Part shown: piece after piece, positions 10,275-21,240 of the stretch | Position numbering within the stretch: position 1 is the stretch's first letter | Layout: each line of letters begins with the position of its first letter | NCBI GenBank assembly: GCA_029204225.1 | Contig: CM055106.1 | Location: forward strand, 48,807,337-48,871,336 | From: Diphasiastrum complanatum | Taxonomy: Eukaryota; Streptophyta; Lycopodiopsida; Lycopodiales; Lycopodiaceae | Direction: 5' to 3' | Length of the DNA stretch: 64,000 nt | Position numbers and translations under genes: made by a program | Notes under the pieces: model-generated | Seen by the model: only the letters and a program-made list of their open reading frames with translations | Databases searched by the model: none | Told to the model about the DNA's origin: nothing

Positions 10275-11345
10275 AATAGAGACATCATACAGAGCTAGTA
10301 TTGTCTCACTCCAACTTTGAGATGCAAAAATCTCATCAAAGCAAAATGGTTCATCAAATGATAGAAGGGAAGCAAAAGTGAATGTGTTGGAGTAGATACC
10401 ACCTGAAATTTGCTTCTCTTTTCCATGAAGTGTGAGCCACATAGACTCGGCCTTTTCTCTTGAAAATCTCCTTTGAACCATGAGTTGTGAAGTCTTCTCC
10501 TCAAGCCTTGGCCATTCTCCATCCTACCCTTGGATTGTTGGTAGATATGAAGACCCTACTATCATCCTCTTGATTGAGATGAGGTTCTCCTTACTCCTTA
10601 CATGCAAAGGAATGTAGACAAAGCGTATGGATCTCAAGATCCCCAAATTATCAACTTTTGACATCTTCCTATCAAACACCATTGATAAGAGATACATCCA
10701 ATTGAAGTCATCAATGAAGGAGACACATATGAAAGCACCATATTTGTTTCTACTTGATGAAACATGATCATCCAAATGAACAAGATGAGAAATTTGATGA
10801 GAAGTAGTAGGAAACCTTGGAAATGACTCTCCAAGTGCTTTTTCCAAAGCACAATCTTCATGAGCCTTACCATCATGGAACATAGATTGAGGCAATCCAA
10901 TTTCCTTCCTCCTTGAGCATGGAAAGCATGAATCTTTTACTGAGATTATCCAAGCTCTTCTTGACTATTACTCCATAAAGGTTAGCTTTTTCACAATAAT
11001 CCAACTTAGAAAGCTTTTCCACATCTAGTCCCTCTTGCTACCACTTCACCATCCCTCTTATTTAAGCAAGCATCCATTCCAAAGTCAACTTGAAATCCAT
11101 CATCAAGCATTTGACCAACACAATGAGATTCATGGTGACATTTGGCACAAAAAAAGAACATCTAGCTTGAGCATCATAGTGGATCCCACACCAATTGATA
11201 CACTACCAATTCCCTCTATCTTGAGTTTACTATCATCAGAAGTGGAAATAAACATCCTAGATCCTTTGTAAGATGCAAGATGAGTGAAATATTTTATTGT
11301 ACTAGTCATATGAGAACTATCTCCATTATCTATCCACCATGGATT
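10275..11345 (-). pseudogene. Copia pol fragment A (protease to RT start, decayed)
   Basis: Read on the minus strand from 11345: WWIDNGDSSHMT, the copia aspartic protease motif with DSG changed to DNG, then an I.GIGSVSIG block (11130-11345). A frameshifted pre-integrase region follows, then ECALEKALGESFP and a damaged integrase start (LVHLDD in place of LVHSD, then CVSFIDDF) at 10690-10900. Further on are a degraded RFVYIP...KRMIVGSS block and DEPFCFDEI...W, the linker before reverse transcriptase. At least three frame changes and long internal deletions are evident. It is followed on the minus strand by the LTR-like repeat at 9240-10265, with RT and RNase H missing. Confidence 0.75.
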
Positions 11346-11934
11346 TGTTAAAATTACACTAGTTTGAAATTTTTACTTGTAAATTGCATTGAGGCCATGT
11401 TGTGGGATGTCACACATGCCAAAAGCATAGGATACTTTTTTCTAAGTTAAATACCTAACCTAGCTTTTGAATGGTACCTTTGGAATGAGGCCAAAATGTG
11501 CATAGATAGGCTAGAGAGATTCTAGGAGCTACAAATAACAATTTTTATATTGTTTTGGATCTCAAGATCTCGACCCCCAATTAGGGTGGATCTTATGTTC
11601 TAATAGGTTAAAAATTAGGATTAGGTCTTAAATGGATTAGATAAATCCCTAAATGCTTAGATCCGAGGCAATCATGTATAAATATGTGATGAATTTGCCA
11701 TCCAATTATGAGTAAAATTGAGATCTTCCTTCATGACTAGTTTTTGTCTATCATTTGAGTGATGATTGCTATTGGCATATGGATTTTTGTAATCATTAGA
11801 AGAGTTTGAAGGTATTGGTACAATACACAAGCAACAACAGGCCGTACTTTCACATGTGTGAGCCTCTTTGCATGATCTTGGAGCCAATTTGTGGAGTTCA
11901 AGCCAAGATAAACTAGAAATCAATGTATTGAGCT
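11346..11934 (-). other. Linker between copia fragments A and B
   Basis: Minus-strand frames with many stops. The part nearest 11346 may be gag C-terminus leading into protease A, but there is no zinc knuckle and no secure domain. A CACATGTGTG palindrome lies at 11851-11860. Confidence 0.4.
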
Positions 11935-13890
11935 AAATTGCTTGCAAAACCCAATTGAATGAGATAAGAGTTGATTCTATCAAACCATGCTCTAGCAGCA
12001 TGTTTCAGACCATAGATTGCTTTGGACAACTTGCACACTTTGTGCTCTTGGCCCTTGACTTCAAATCCTTCCAATGGAAGGTATACAGCTCCTCTTCGAC
12101 ATTGCCATTGAGAAACGTTGTCTTGACATCCATTTGGTCCATTTCGAGGTCTTTCATGGCTGTTAATGCAATCAAAATTCTGATTGACTGTATTTTGACA
12201 ACAAGACTAAAAATCTCTTGATAATCCACTCCTTGGACTTGATTGAATCCTTTAGCCACCAGCCATGCTTTCCATTTTGCAATGGAACCATCAGAGTTGA
12301 TCTTCTTCTTGAAGATCCACTTGTTGTCGATAACTCTCTTGTGAGTATTAAAGTCGACCAGTGTCCAAGTTTGATTCGTCAAAAGTGAATTGTACTCACT
12401 TTCCATAGCTTCTTGCCACTTCACAGCATCCTTGGAGTTAATTGCTTCAGCTAGGCTCTCTGGTTCTTCTGATGAAGTCCAAAATGATTGAGGTGTATGC
12501 CTCTCGGGAACTGTCCAAGTCCGTGAGGATCTACAGATGCTAGGATGACCAAGATGCGATTGTGCTTCTTCTTGAATTTCTTCAGATCTACTCGAGAGCT
12601 TGGTCTGGTCTGGTGACAACAGATATTGTCAGCTGCTCGGCTTCTATAGCTGTAGCTGCAGGTTCTGTAGAAGAGACATTATCGTTGGAAGATTCCATGC
12701 TACGTAAAATAGGATGAAATGACATAGCATCATTTATCGATGGCTGTTTAAAACCATAGTATGTGTGTTTTTGGAAGATTACATCCCTAGAGACAAATGC
12801 TACATTGGTGGATGAATCATAAACTTTGTAAACTTTATGTTCATCAGGATAGCCAATGAAAATACATTTATTTTTTCTATGATCTAGTTTCTTCCTAAGC
12901 TATTTAGGAATGTGAACAAAACATACGCTACCAAAGATTTTTAAATGGCTGACACTAGGCTTGTGTCCATGCCATATTTCATAAAGAGTTTTGTTGTTAA
13001 TGGCTTTAGTGCTAGATCTGTTCTATACATAACATGATGTGGCAGTAGCTTCTTCCCAAAACTTCGCAGGTAGGTGCACTTGATGTAGCATGGATCTGGC
13101 TGAGTTAAGAAGTGTTCGATTCTTCCTTTCTACAATTGCATTCTGCTGAGAAGAATAGGAAGTTGTGAATTGTCTTAGAATGCCATGTTTAGCCAAGTAG
13201 TTGGACATCTCGTTAGAGAGGTATTCGTAGCCACCATCAGTTCGGAGAGCTTTCACTTTTGTAGATGTTTGTGTCTCAGCCATGGCCTTGAATCTTTTGA
13301 AGCATTCAAAGGCTTCTGATTTGTGCTTAATGAGCATGATTGTAGACCATCTAGAATAATCATCTATGAAAGTGTAAAATAAATTGCATCTCCTAAGGAT
13401 GGAGTTGACATTGGACCGCAAAGATCGCTATGTACAAGGTCTAATACATGCTTTGTTTTGATAGAATGTGATTTGAGAAAGTTGCTTCTAGAGTATTTGC
13501 CATAGATGTAGGATTCATAGAAGAAAGGCTTCCTATCCAATGAAGAAGAAAAATCATAATCCATCAACTAGATTATTACAACGCATATAAGAAAGTGATC
13601 TTGTAATCATGTGTCCAGATCGACTATGCCACAAAATAGTATTATTGTCTACATTTTCATGAGAGATACTAGCTAATGCAACTAAGTTAGAGTCAGATAT
13701 AGATTTCCAACTCTAGTACATGTAGTCAGAGTAGTATCTTCATCGAAGATTGTACACTGTTCAGAAGAGAAAGTAACAGTGTAGCCCTCATCATTTATCT
13801 TAGAGATTGATAATAGGTTCTTTGATAGCTCCGGTACGTGAAGAACATTGGGAACACAAATAGAAAGATCATTGTTGAACATGCTCTCTC
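11935..13890 (-). pseudogene. Copia pol fragment B (pre-integrase to reverse transcriptase)
   Basis: Minus-strand order from 13882: a pre-integrase block (VLHVPELSKNLLSISKINDEG, 13682-13882), integrase core with LVHSDLCGPM, FIDDYSRW, RTDGGYEY and AIVERKNR (catalytic D, D and E all present, 13023-13480), an integrase C-terminal block with FIGYPDEHK and SRDVIF (12700-13020), then the reverse-transcriptase N-terminal half with WKAWLVAKGFNQ, DVKTTFLNG and AWFDRINSYL (11935-12500). The RT ends before its catalytic Y.DD block. Frameshifts separate the segments (near 13370, 12600 and 12030). A CT microsatellite lies at its 5' side. It adjoins fragment A without an LTR between them, implying recombination or nested deletion. 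Confidence 0.88.
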
Positions 13891-13905
13891 TCTCTCTCTC
13901 TCATG
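13884..13905. repeat. Short (CT)n tract
   Basis: Eleven CT dinucleotides directly at the 5' side of copia fragment B. Confidence 0.9.
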
Positions 13906-14545
13906 ATTGAGATGTGGCAGATGATCTCGAGGAGTTCAAGCATTTGCTAGCGCAATCCAAGAGGCCTTGAGTGTACACAGTCTTTGCTTTTTTTCGAGAT
14001 TGAAGCTTTGGAGAAGGTTGTACCAAGTTATGTTGCATTTTTCTCTGAAATATAAATTAAAAGCAAGGCAGCCATCAGGAGGAGGGGTGATGCCAAGGTG
14101 AAGCAAACATCACTCATCGTTGCCATCAAAACACATCAGAAGCACATGATCAGCTGTTGTGCATCGCGCATCATTCATACTACAAAGTTCTGCAAACAAG
14201 GACTGTAGACAAGGAGAGCGACTACACTGTCAAGTTGTAATTTCTTAATTTCGAGAGCTACGTTAATGCCTTGAAGCCAATGGAGGATTATCAATTGTGT
14301 TTAAAGTTGTACAATCCAGGGAGCTAGGGAGAAGTGAAGATGTTTGAGACTGCATAGGCATAGCCCAAGGATGAATGAGAGGAGAGAATGAGCAATGTAA
14401 AGTATCAAAGGTGCTAGAATGTGTTCTATAATGGAAACAAGAGCATTTCTAGATTGCCTAGTTGCCAGAACTTTGATTAGGGTTTGCGCATATATAGGAT
14501 CAAACAAGAGAGAAAGAAGAAGCCACTTATGGGCAGAAATAAAAA
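13906..14545. other. No gene; possible promoter end of an LTR
   Basis: No coding signal. CATATATAGG at 14490-14500 is a good TATA-like element about 50 bases upstream of the copia C gag ATG at 14546, so this may be the remnant of an LTR and leader for element C, but no primer site is visible. Confidence 0.4.
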
Positions 14546-14850
14546 ATGGATGCCTTGCGCCTAGAAGTTGCTCTAGATGAGCTGAAATTCATTGAAGGAG
14601 AAAGTCTTCAAGACCATCTTACCAAAATGGAGGACCTGTTCAGCCAATTAGCGGAGTTGAGTGAAACTTTTGCTCTCAAGAAAGCCAAAAGAAGTGGAAG
14701 CTATACAAATCTCTGCCCATATCGTGGGCAAGCACAGTTGAGATGTTGATTGCTACCAAGCATGGAGAGTCATGGAGTACTGTGGTTAGCACTTTGCTTG
14801 ACCTGAAAACAACGTCTAGCTTGCAAAATGGAGATTCTTCAATTTTTGAG
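14546..14850 (+). pseudogene. Copia C gag fragment
   Basis: The frame starts MDALRLEVALDELKF and contains EGESLQDHLTKMEDLFSQL, a UBN2-type copia gag helix pattern. After a frameshift at about 14748 it continues as LIATKHGESWSTVVSTLLD, which matches the block that follows in intact gag. The zinc knuckle is not found, so gag is both N- and C-terminally incomplete. Confidence 0.7.
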
Positions 14851-14959
14851 CAAGCTTGTTATGCGTGGAACAAGTAGAAACCATAGTGGTTTTAGCCGAA
14901 GAATCGTATGAACCAACAACCTAGCGGTGGTGATCACCAAAGAGTGGACCTATAAGTTG

Positions 14960-17440
14960 GATGCTAATGTTGTCATTGGAAGTGTGAGCATGACAAGGGA
15001 GGAGCTTTCTCAAGTGGAGTTATGGCACAAGAGGTAAGGCCATCCTAGCTATCAAGCATAAAGATCTTTGAATAGATCTTCCTCTCCTCTTGATCTTATT
15101 CACTCGAATATACTTTCATTTTCACATGAATCTAATGGTGGTGCCTTGATGATTGTAACCTTCATAGATGATTATACAAGATACACATGGATCTATCTTT
15201 TGTGTAAGAAAAGCTTAGTGTATGATTCCTTTGTAAAATTTAAATCTCTTGTGGAGAAGCAACTTAATGCTAGCATCAAAGTGTTAAGATGTGATAATGG
15301 AGGAGAGTACATCTCCAATAGCATGAGAGATTTTTGTGAGGCTAATGGCATTAAGAGAGAATTTACATGTACTTACAACCCCCAACAAAATGGGGTGGTC
15401 GAGAGAAAGAATAGATCTTTGTGTGAATGTGCTAAAGCTTTGAGATTAGATGTCTCTCTACACATTTCTTTTTGGGGAGAAGCTACTACATGTGCAAATT
15501 TTTTATGCAATATGCTTCCTAATAGTGCCATTGGTGGAATCACACCATTTGAAGCTTTGTATGGCAAAAATCCAAATTTAAAAGACTTGAAAGTCTTTGG
15601 ATGTATTTGTTATGTCCATATTCCTTCAGAAGTAAGGAAGAAAGAAGATGCTACTTCATTTAAAGGCATTTTTGTTGGCTATAGTGATTGTAGCAAGGGA
15701 TATAGGATTTATGATCCTATATCTAAGAAAGGTAAAGTAAGGAGAGATGTACTCTTTGATAAATCTCATTATGCCAAAGTGAATGAGAGCTCATCTAACT
15801 CTCATATTGCCAAAGATCTTGCAAAGGCCGAGGAGGAGCTTCAAGATGATGAAGACCTTGAGGATCTATCTCAAGATCCGAGAAGGCCAAGGAGGTCTAC
15901 AAGGCACAAGGCCAAGCCATCTAGGCTCACCTATATTGAGAAGGGTAAGCAAAGGGAAGACACTCATCCTATTACTTCCTACACTTTCTTGACTACTATG
16001 CTTGAAGAGCCATCTTGTTTTGAAGATGCTATGAAGTGACAATCTTGGAAAAATGCTATGCAAGTTGAGTTTGATGCTTTGATGGAAGATCAAACTTGGG
16101 AACTTGTGGATCTTCCATATGGGAAGAAGCCACCTTCTTGTAAGCAGATTCATAGATTGAAGTACAATCAAGATGGATCCATTAATAAGTACAAATCAAG
16201 GCTTGTAGCAAAAGGTTTTTTGCAAACTAAAGGCATAGATTATGATGAGACTTTGGCTCTTGTTGATAAGCTTGTCACCATAAGATTGATCATTTGTCTT
16301 GCTACTTCTTTCAAGTGGGAGCTTTTCCAGCTTGATTTTATGGACTCAAGCAAGCACCTAGAGTTTGGTACTTATGTTGCACAACTATCTTTTTTCTATT
16401 GGTTTTGTGATAAGATCTTATGAGCATTCATTGTATGTCAAATGTAATGATGGCAAGATCATTATTTTGTTTCTGTAGGTTGATGATATTATTCTCACTA
16501 AAAATGATCTTGATGAGAGATGTTAAGTTATCTTTGTCTAGTGAATTCAAGATGGTAGATCTAGGACTTCTTAAGTTCATACTTGGTATAGAAGTCTCCA
16601 GAAGCAGTGATTTTAATTTCATTTGTCAATCAAAGTATGCTACTTTCATCTTATAAAAGTTTGGAACGAAAGATTATAAAGGGATTGACACCCTTATTGA
16701 GCAAGTTGTGAAAGTTTATATAGATGGTGATGAAGCATCCTTTGAGGACATCACACTCTATAGAAAGATTATTGGCTCCTTGATCTATTTGACAGTCACT
16801 AGACCTAATCTAAGCTTTAGTGTAAGAAAGTTGAGTTAATATATGAAAGGTCCTATAGTATGTCATTGGAAAAGTGCCAAAAGAGTGCTTAGATACATCT
16901 CATCTACTAAAAATTTTGGCATTGTCTATCAAGGGACTAATTTGTACTCGAGAGCATACTCAGACTCAAATTTTGCATGTAATAAAATGGATAGAAAATT
17001 CATAAGTGTCTTTGCTACATTCTGAATGTGGAGGAGTTATATCTTGGCTTTCAAAAAAGCAAGATACCATCTCTCTATCCTCTTGTGAACCCAAGTATAA
17101 AGCATTGACATCAACCACCAAGGAGGTTCTATGTCTCAAGAGACTTCTTGAGGAGATTTATGTGATCAAGGACAAGGAGATTCCATGCATTTATTGTGAT
17201 AATCAAGCATCACAACAACTTGCCACCAATCATATCTTCCATGCTCGAACCAAGCACATCGAGATTGCACATCGTTTTGTAAGGGAGAAGGTGCAAGCTA
17301 AGGAAATTAAGATTCTTCATGTGTCATCATCCAAATGTGTTGCTTATATCTTGACTAAACCATTGCCAAAGGACTCATTTATGAGGTTAAGATATGCACT
17401 TGGTGTTGTAGATAGATGTATACTAGATTTGCCAAGCTAG
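14960..17440 (+). pseudogene. Copia C pol (integrase, RT, RNase H)
   Basis: A degraded WHKR.GH pre-integrase motif near 15030 leads into a 323-residue open integrase segment (15068-16039). The first catalytic Asp is replaced (LIHSNIL instead of HSD); RCDNGGEY and VVERKNR retain the other two acidic residues. FVGYSDCSKGYRIYD and a polar linker follow. RT starts near 16040 (AMQVEFDALMEDQTWELVDLP, SRLVAKGF) but the segment from DVK.AFLNG to the LKQAPR block is deleted near 16340. A VDDIILTKND catalytic block remains in another frame near 16480-16515. RNase H runs 16843-17440 with HARTKHIEI and a modified ILTKPLPKDSF tail ending at 17438-17440. Stops and frame changes occur near 16037, 16656 and 17025. 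Confidence 0.9.
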
Positions 17441-17451
17441 ATTTTGAGGAG

Positions 17452-17675
17452 TGTTGAAATTGTCAGATTCTAGCTTTTAGATCTATGTTAATTTGTGTTG
17501 GAAAGAGGGAGGTGAAGTGAGTCGGTTCGATAAGTCGAAGACTGTAAGCGACCTATCGAGCACAATGGAATAAGCCTTCTTTCCTAATGCATGACTATGC
17601 CTATCAATATCAACAAAGCTATAATGACAGAAGTCATGTTCAATATTTTAGCAACCAACTTTTAAATCGTTAGCA
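17452..17675 (+). repeat. Putative truncated 3' LTR of copia C
   Basis: A short purine-rich TTTTGAGGAG run followed by TGTTGAAATT at 17452, eleven bases after the pol stop, fits a PPT and LTR start. The block ends at the copia D gag fragment near 17676, so the LTR is at most about 225 bases or truncated. Confidence 0.45.
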
Positions 17676-18531
17676 CTAAAGTGATTTTGTATGTGGTGAG
17701 GATACCATCAAAGATAGATTGCCTTCTTCCTCCTCCTCAAGCACAAGATTGCCTTGATTGTCCTTCTCTTGGGCATTCTTCTTCTTGTAGCACTCGGATG
17801 CAAAATGTCCTTTTTTTCCACAAAAGAAACACTTTAGCTTCTTCTTGTCCTTCTTGCTCTTGCCTTTGGAACTTGATGTTCCATCTTTGTTCTCCATCTC
17901 CATGTCTTGAGTCTTCTTGGATGGAAACTTCTTCTTCTTGCCTTTCAAAGAAAAGTTAGCTTTTTCATCACCATCATTCAAAGATAAGGAACTCATCCTA
18001 CTTTTGATATGAAGCATTCGACTCTCCTCACTAACAAGCACACTTTGAAGTTTTTCAATACTAGGAAGTGAATCTTGAATAGCAAAGGTTTGAACAAAAT
18101 TGGAATTATCATCTCCTAATCCATTCAAAATGATTTGAACTAATTCATCATCTTTGATTTTATCATCTATAGAAGATAGCTCTTTATTCAAAGATTTGAT
18201 CCTAAAGACATAATTTTGGACGCCTTCACAACTTCCTTTCATGCTTTGAAGGATTTGATTCCTAAGCATGAGTATCCTTGAAGTGTTCTTGGATCCATAA
18301 ATGGCTTTTAATGAATCTCATGCCTCTTTGGATGTGGTACAAGATGAGATTTCTTTCAAAAGTTTATTACTTACATTCATTTTTATGCAGTGTAATGCAG
18401 CTCTACATCTCATTTTGTACTTAGCCAATTCAACTCCTCCTTGAGGTTCTACTTCCACCTCAAGTACTATGTCATAAAGATCATGAAGTACAAGCAAAGA
18501 CTCCATTTGAACTATCCAAGTAGCATAATTA
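17676..18531 (-). pseudogene. Copia D gag, C-terminal part (interrupted by element E)
   Basis: Minus-strand gag continuing the reading frame of the 60-base piece at 24494-24551 on the far side of element E. From 18526 it reads NYATWIVQMESLLVLHDLYDIV, then after a TGA at 18318-18320 (Trp expected in KEAWDSLK) a 197-residue frame with the UBN2 region and a zinc knuckle CFFCGKKGHFASEC (C-X2-C-X4-H-X4-C). It ends at 17676, just after an acidic stretch and before protease, at the junction with element C. Close relatives lie at 47700 (family F) and 63112. Confidence 0.9.
18527..18531. repeat. Target site duplication AATTA, left copy
   Basis: AATTA directly flanks the left LTR of element E and is repeated at 24494-24498. 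Removing the element and one copy restores the D gag reading frame exactly (STN-YATW). Confidence 0.93.
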
Positions 18532-18778
18532 AGTTAAGAAAACACAGTTTAAACACCCGACCAGATCAATCACCACAACACAACATCAAGTGCAACAAGA
18601 ACACAGAATTACTCACCTCAAACTGTATATTCAACTAATAAGTAAGTACAAAGATAAGTTGCTTAAAACAGTCAAAGGGCTCGTAAAAGAAAGATGGCCC
18701 GATAACTCTAGAACTAAGCACACGTGGTGCCGTTGAAATAAGAAAGCACTGTATAAGTCGATCATTGCTATTTTAACT
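18532..18778 (-). repeat. Element E 3' LTR (247 bp)
   Basis: Paired with 24246-24493. On the sense (minus) strand it begins AGTTAAAATAGC and ends TTTTCTTAACT. The termini AGTTAA...TTAACT are a 6-bp inverted repeat but not the usual TG...CA. Confidence 0.93.
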
Positions 18779-18788
18779 CTCTCCCTTA
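18779..18788 (-). other. Element E polypurine tract
   Basis: On the sense strand TAAGGGAGAG immediately precedes the LTR start, the expected site for plus-strand DNA priming. Confidence 0.8.
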
Positions 18789-18872
18789 ATGATCAACATC
18801 TTTTATTTATTTTTAAGAGTTTACTCTACTCATGGAACATACCTCCATGATAGTATTACAAGTAAAGGCTTT

Positions 18873-20073
18873 TTACATAACCAGATCTAAGCCAAGTTTG
18901 GTTCTAAAAGTCTCAAACTTTTCTTTATTTAAAGCTTTTGTAAATGTATCAGCAACTTGTGATAACGTAGAACAATGTACAATACTTATATCTTCAGATT
19001 GTAACTTTTCACGCACAAGGTGATATTTTACTTCAATATGTTTTGTCCTTGCGTGAAAGTTAAGATTTTTAGCCAATTGTATTCCACTTTGACTATCAAA
19101 GAAAATAACAGTGGGATACACTAGCTTCATGCCAATCTCACATAATAACTTACGTAGCCAAACAACTTCCTGGGTAGTAGAACTCAATGCTTTATATTCG
19201 GCTTTTGTGGAAGAAAGAGAAATAGTATCTTGCTTCTTGCTAGACCATGAAAAACAACCGCTACCAAACATAACCTGTTGTTGACTTTCTATCATCTATA
19301 CTTCCTGCCCAATCAGCGTCAACATAACCTTGCAACTTAGGTAGAACACTTTGTCTTTTGTAGATTAGACCAAGGTTAGGTGTACCTTTCACATACCTCA
19401 AAATCCTTTTTGCAGCTTTCCAATGGTCCATAGTGGGTGATGACATGAATTGGCTAATCAAACTTACAACATAGCAGATATCAGGACGTGTAGTCGTAAG
19501 ATATATCAAACTCCCAACTAGCTGACGAAATAGTGTAGCATCAACATGTGCACTATTATCAATACGAGATAATTTCTTACCAGCTTCGCAAGGGGTGATG
19601 GAAGGTTTGCACTCTGTCATGTGAAATCTCTCCAATATCTCGTCCACATACTTGTTTTGACATAACCTGATATCACTGCTAGTTTGCCATACTTCGACAC
19701 CCAAGTAATAGTGCATAAGATCTAAATCTGTCATCTCAAACTGCTTGCATAAGTTGGCTTTGATAGAACCAGTGAGGTTCTCATCATTGCCCGTGATAAT
19801 GATATCATCAATGTGAAGTACAATCAAGGCAATGCTGTCATCATTTATAAGAACATAAAGGTTTGGATCTGAATTTGTTCTTACAAATCCATGAGAAAGA
19901 AAGTAACTGTCAATGTGTCCATACCATGCGTGTGGCGCTTGCTTAAGGCCATAAAGTGCTTTATGTAGTTTACATAACTTTTGTTCTTGCCCTTTTGCCA
20001 TGAAGCCCTGCGATTGGACCATGTAAACTTCTTCCTCTAAGTCACCATTCAAAAATGCAGACTTCACATCCAT
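18873..20073 (-). pseudogene. Element E RT core and RNase H
   Basis: From 20073: MDVKSAFLNGDLEEEVYM, then ALYGLKQAPHAWY, the catalytic block VLHIDDIIITGND (Tyr/Phe-x-Asp-Asp with His at the first position), LVGSLIYLTTTRPDI, then the RNase H start GYVDADWAGS..DRKSTTGY. A frameshift lies at about 19261-19295, after which RNase H continues with SWSSKKQDTISLSSTKAEY, FFDSQSGIQLAKN, HARTKHIEV and the terminal VADTFTKALNKEKF, ending at 18873. Apart from this frameshift and the upstream TGA (20081-20083, Trp expected before KIHQMDVK), all domains are present at normal length. Confidence 0.93.
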
Positions 20074-20083
20074 TTGATGGATT

Positions 20084-21240
20084 TTTCACCCAAAATGTGA
20101 TGCTAAGGCAATGATAAGGCGTAGCGTAGTCCATTTAGCCACTGGAGCAAATGTCTCTTCATAGTCAATTCCTTTGCTTTGCTCATAACCCTTCACTACT
20201 AGGCGTGCCTTATACTTTGCTATTGTGCCATCCGCATGAAACTTTGCTCTAAACACCCATTTGTTGTCAATGGGTTTTTTTCCAAGTGGTAGATCAACCA
20301 ACTCCCATGTATCATGCCTGTGGATGGATTCTATCTCTTCTTCCATTGCCCTTTGCCACTCTTTGTGATCTTTTGCCTCATCAAAGGTTGATGGCTCTCG
20401 ACACTTCAAAATGTCAGTCATTAGGGCATAGTTCATATGATAACGATCGGGATATTTCCTTTTCCGCGTTGATCTTCTCACTTTGCCTTGTGTGCTAGAT
20501 CTTGTTTGATTCAGCTTTACGTCCTTCATGATTTTTTCATACCATTTTGGTATCTTAGATTCAGGTGATACACTACGTGGAGAGTATGTATCCCAAGGAG
20601 TGTCTAAGTAATGTTTACTTTCAACCAGTTTCTCCTTTATTGCTCCTATTGGCAAGTACTTCTCCCTAGGCTCTTGAATAGGTGGTGTCCTTTCATACTC
20701 GTCCTCTCGACTCTCATCTTCACGTGCATTACCTCGTGGAGCATCTTCTTCATCTTCTTCTTCCAGAATTGTGGGAAGTCTTTTGATGCTTTCACCACTT
20801 GCATGGTCTTCATCTTCATACCTACGCATTTCATCAAAGATCACATCTTTGCTAATGTATATCTTATTCATTACAGGATCAAAACACCTGTAAGCTTTCG
20901 TCCTTTCATCATAACCGACGAAGATACACTTGATTGCTTTGGCATCAAGTTTCTTTCGCTCCTCCTTTGGCACACGTACATAGGCCTTACATCCAATGAT
21001 ACGAAACTTGTCGATTTTTGGCTTTATTCCAGTAAATGCTTCTTTGGGAGTCATATTTGGAACCGCAACTGTAGGGCTCCTGTTTTGCAAGAACGTTGCC
21101 GCACTGTACGCTTCCGACCAAAGTGAATCGGTCAAGCTCATTTGCTTCATCATGGAGCGTGCACTCTCCATAATAGTCCTGTTTTTCCTTTCAGCTACAC
21201 CATTACTATGCGGCGTGTCTGACTATGTGAATTGTCTTCT
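20084..21240 (-). pseudogene. Element E integrase C-terminal half and RT N-terminus
   Basis: Begins in the frame after a frameshift near 21240, where the integrase catalytic Glu block SNGVAERKNRTIMESARSMM is found. A stop lies in this frame just before the SDTPHSNG motif, and the open frame starts at 21171. It continues with FRIIGCKAYVRVPKEER, IFVGYDERTKAYR, SKDVIFDE, a long acidic linker, then the RT start W.RAMEEEIES, WVFRAKF.ADG, ARLVVKGY.QSKGIDYEETFAPVA. It ends at TGA 20081-20083. Confidence 0.93.

Noticed and set aside
20611-21126. 171-residue plus-strand ORF
   Set aside because: Opposite-strand shadow of the E integrase/RT coding region.
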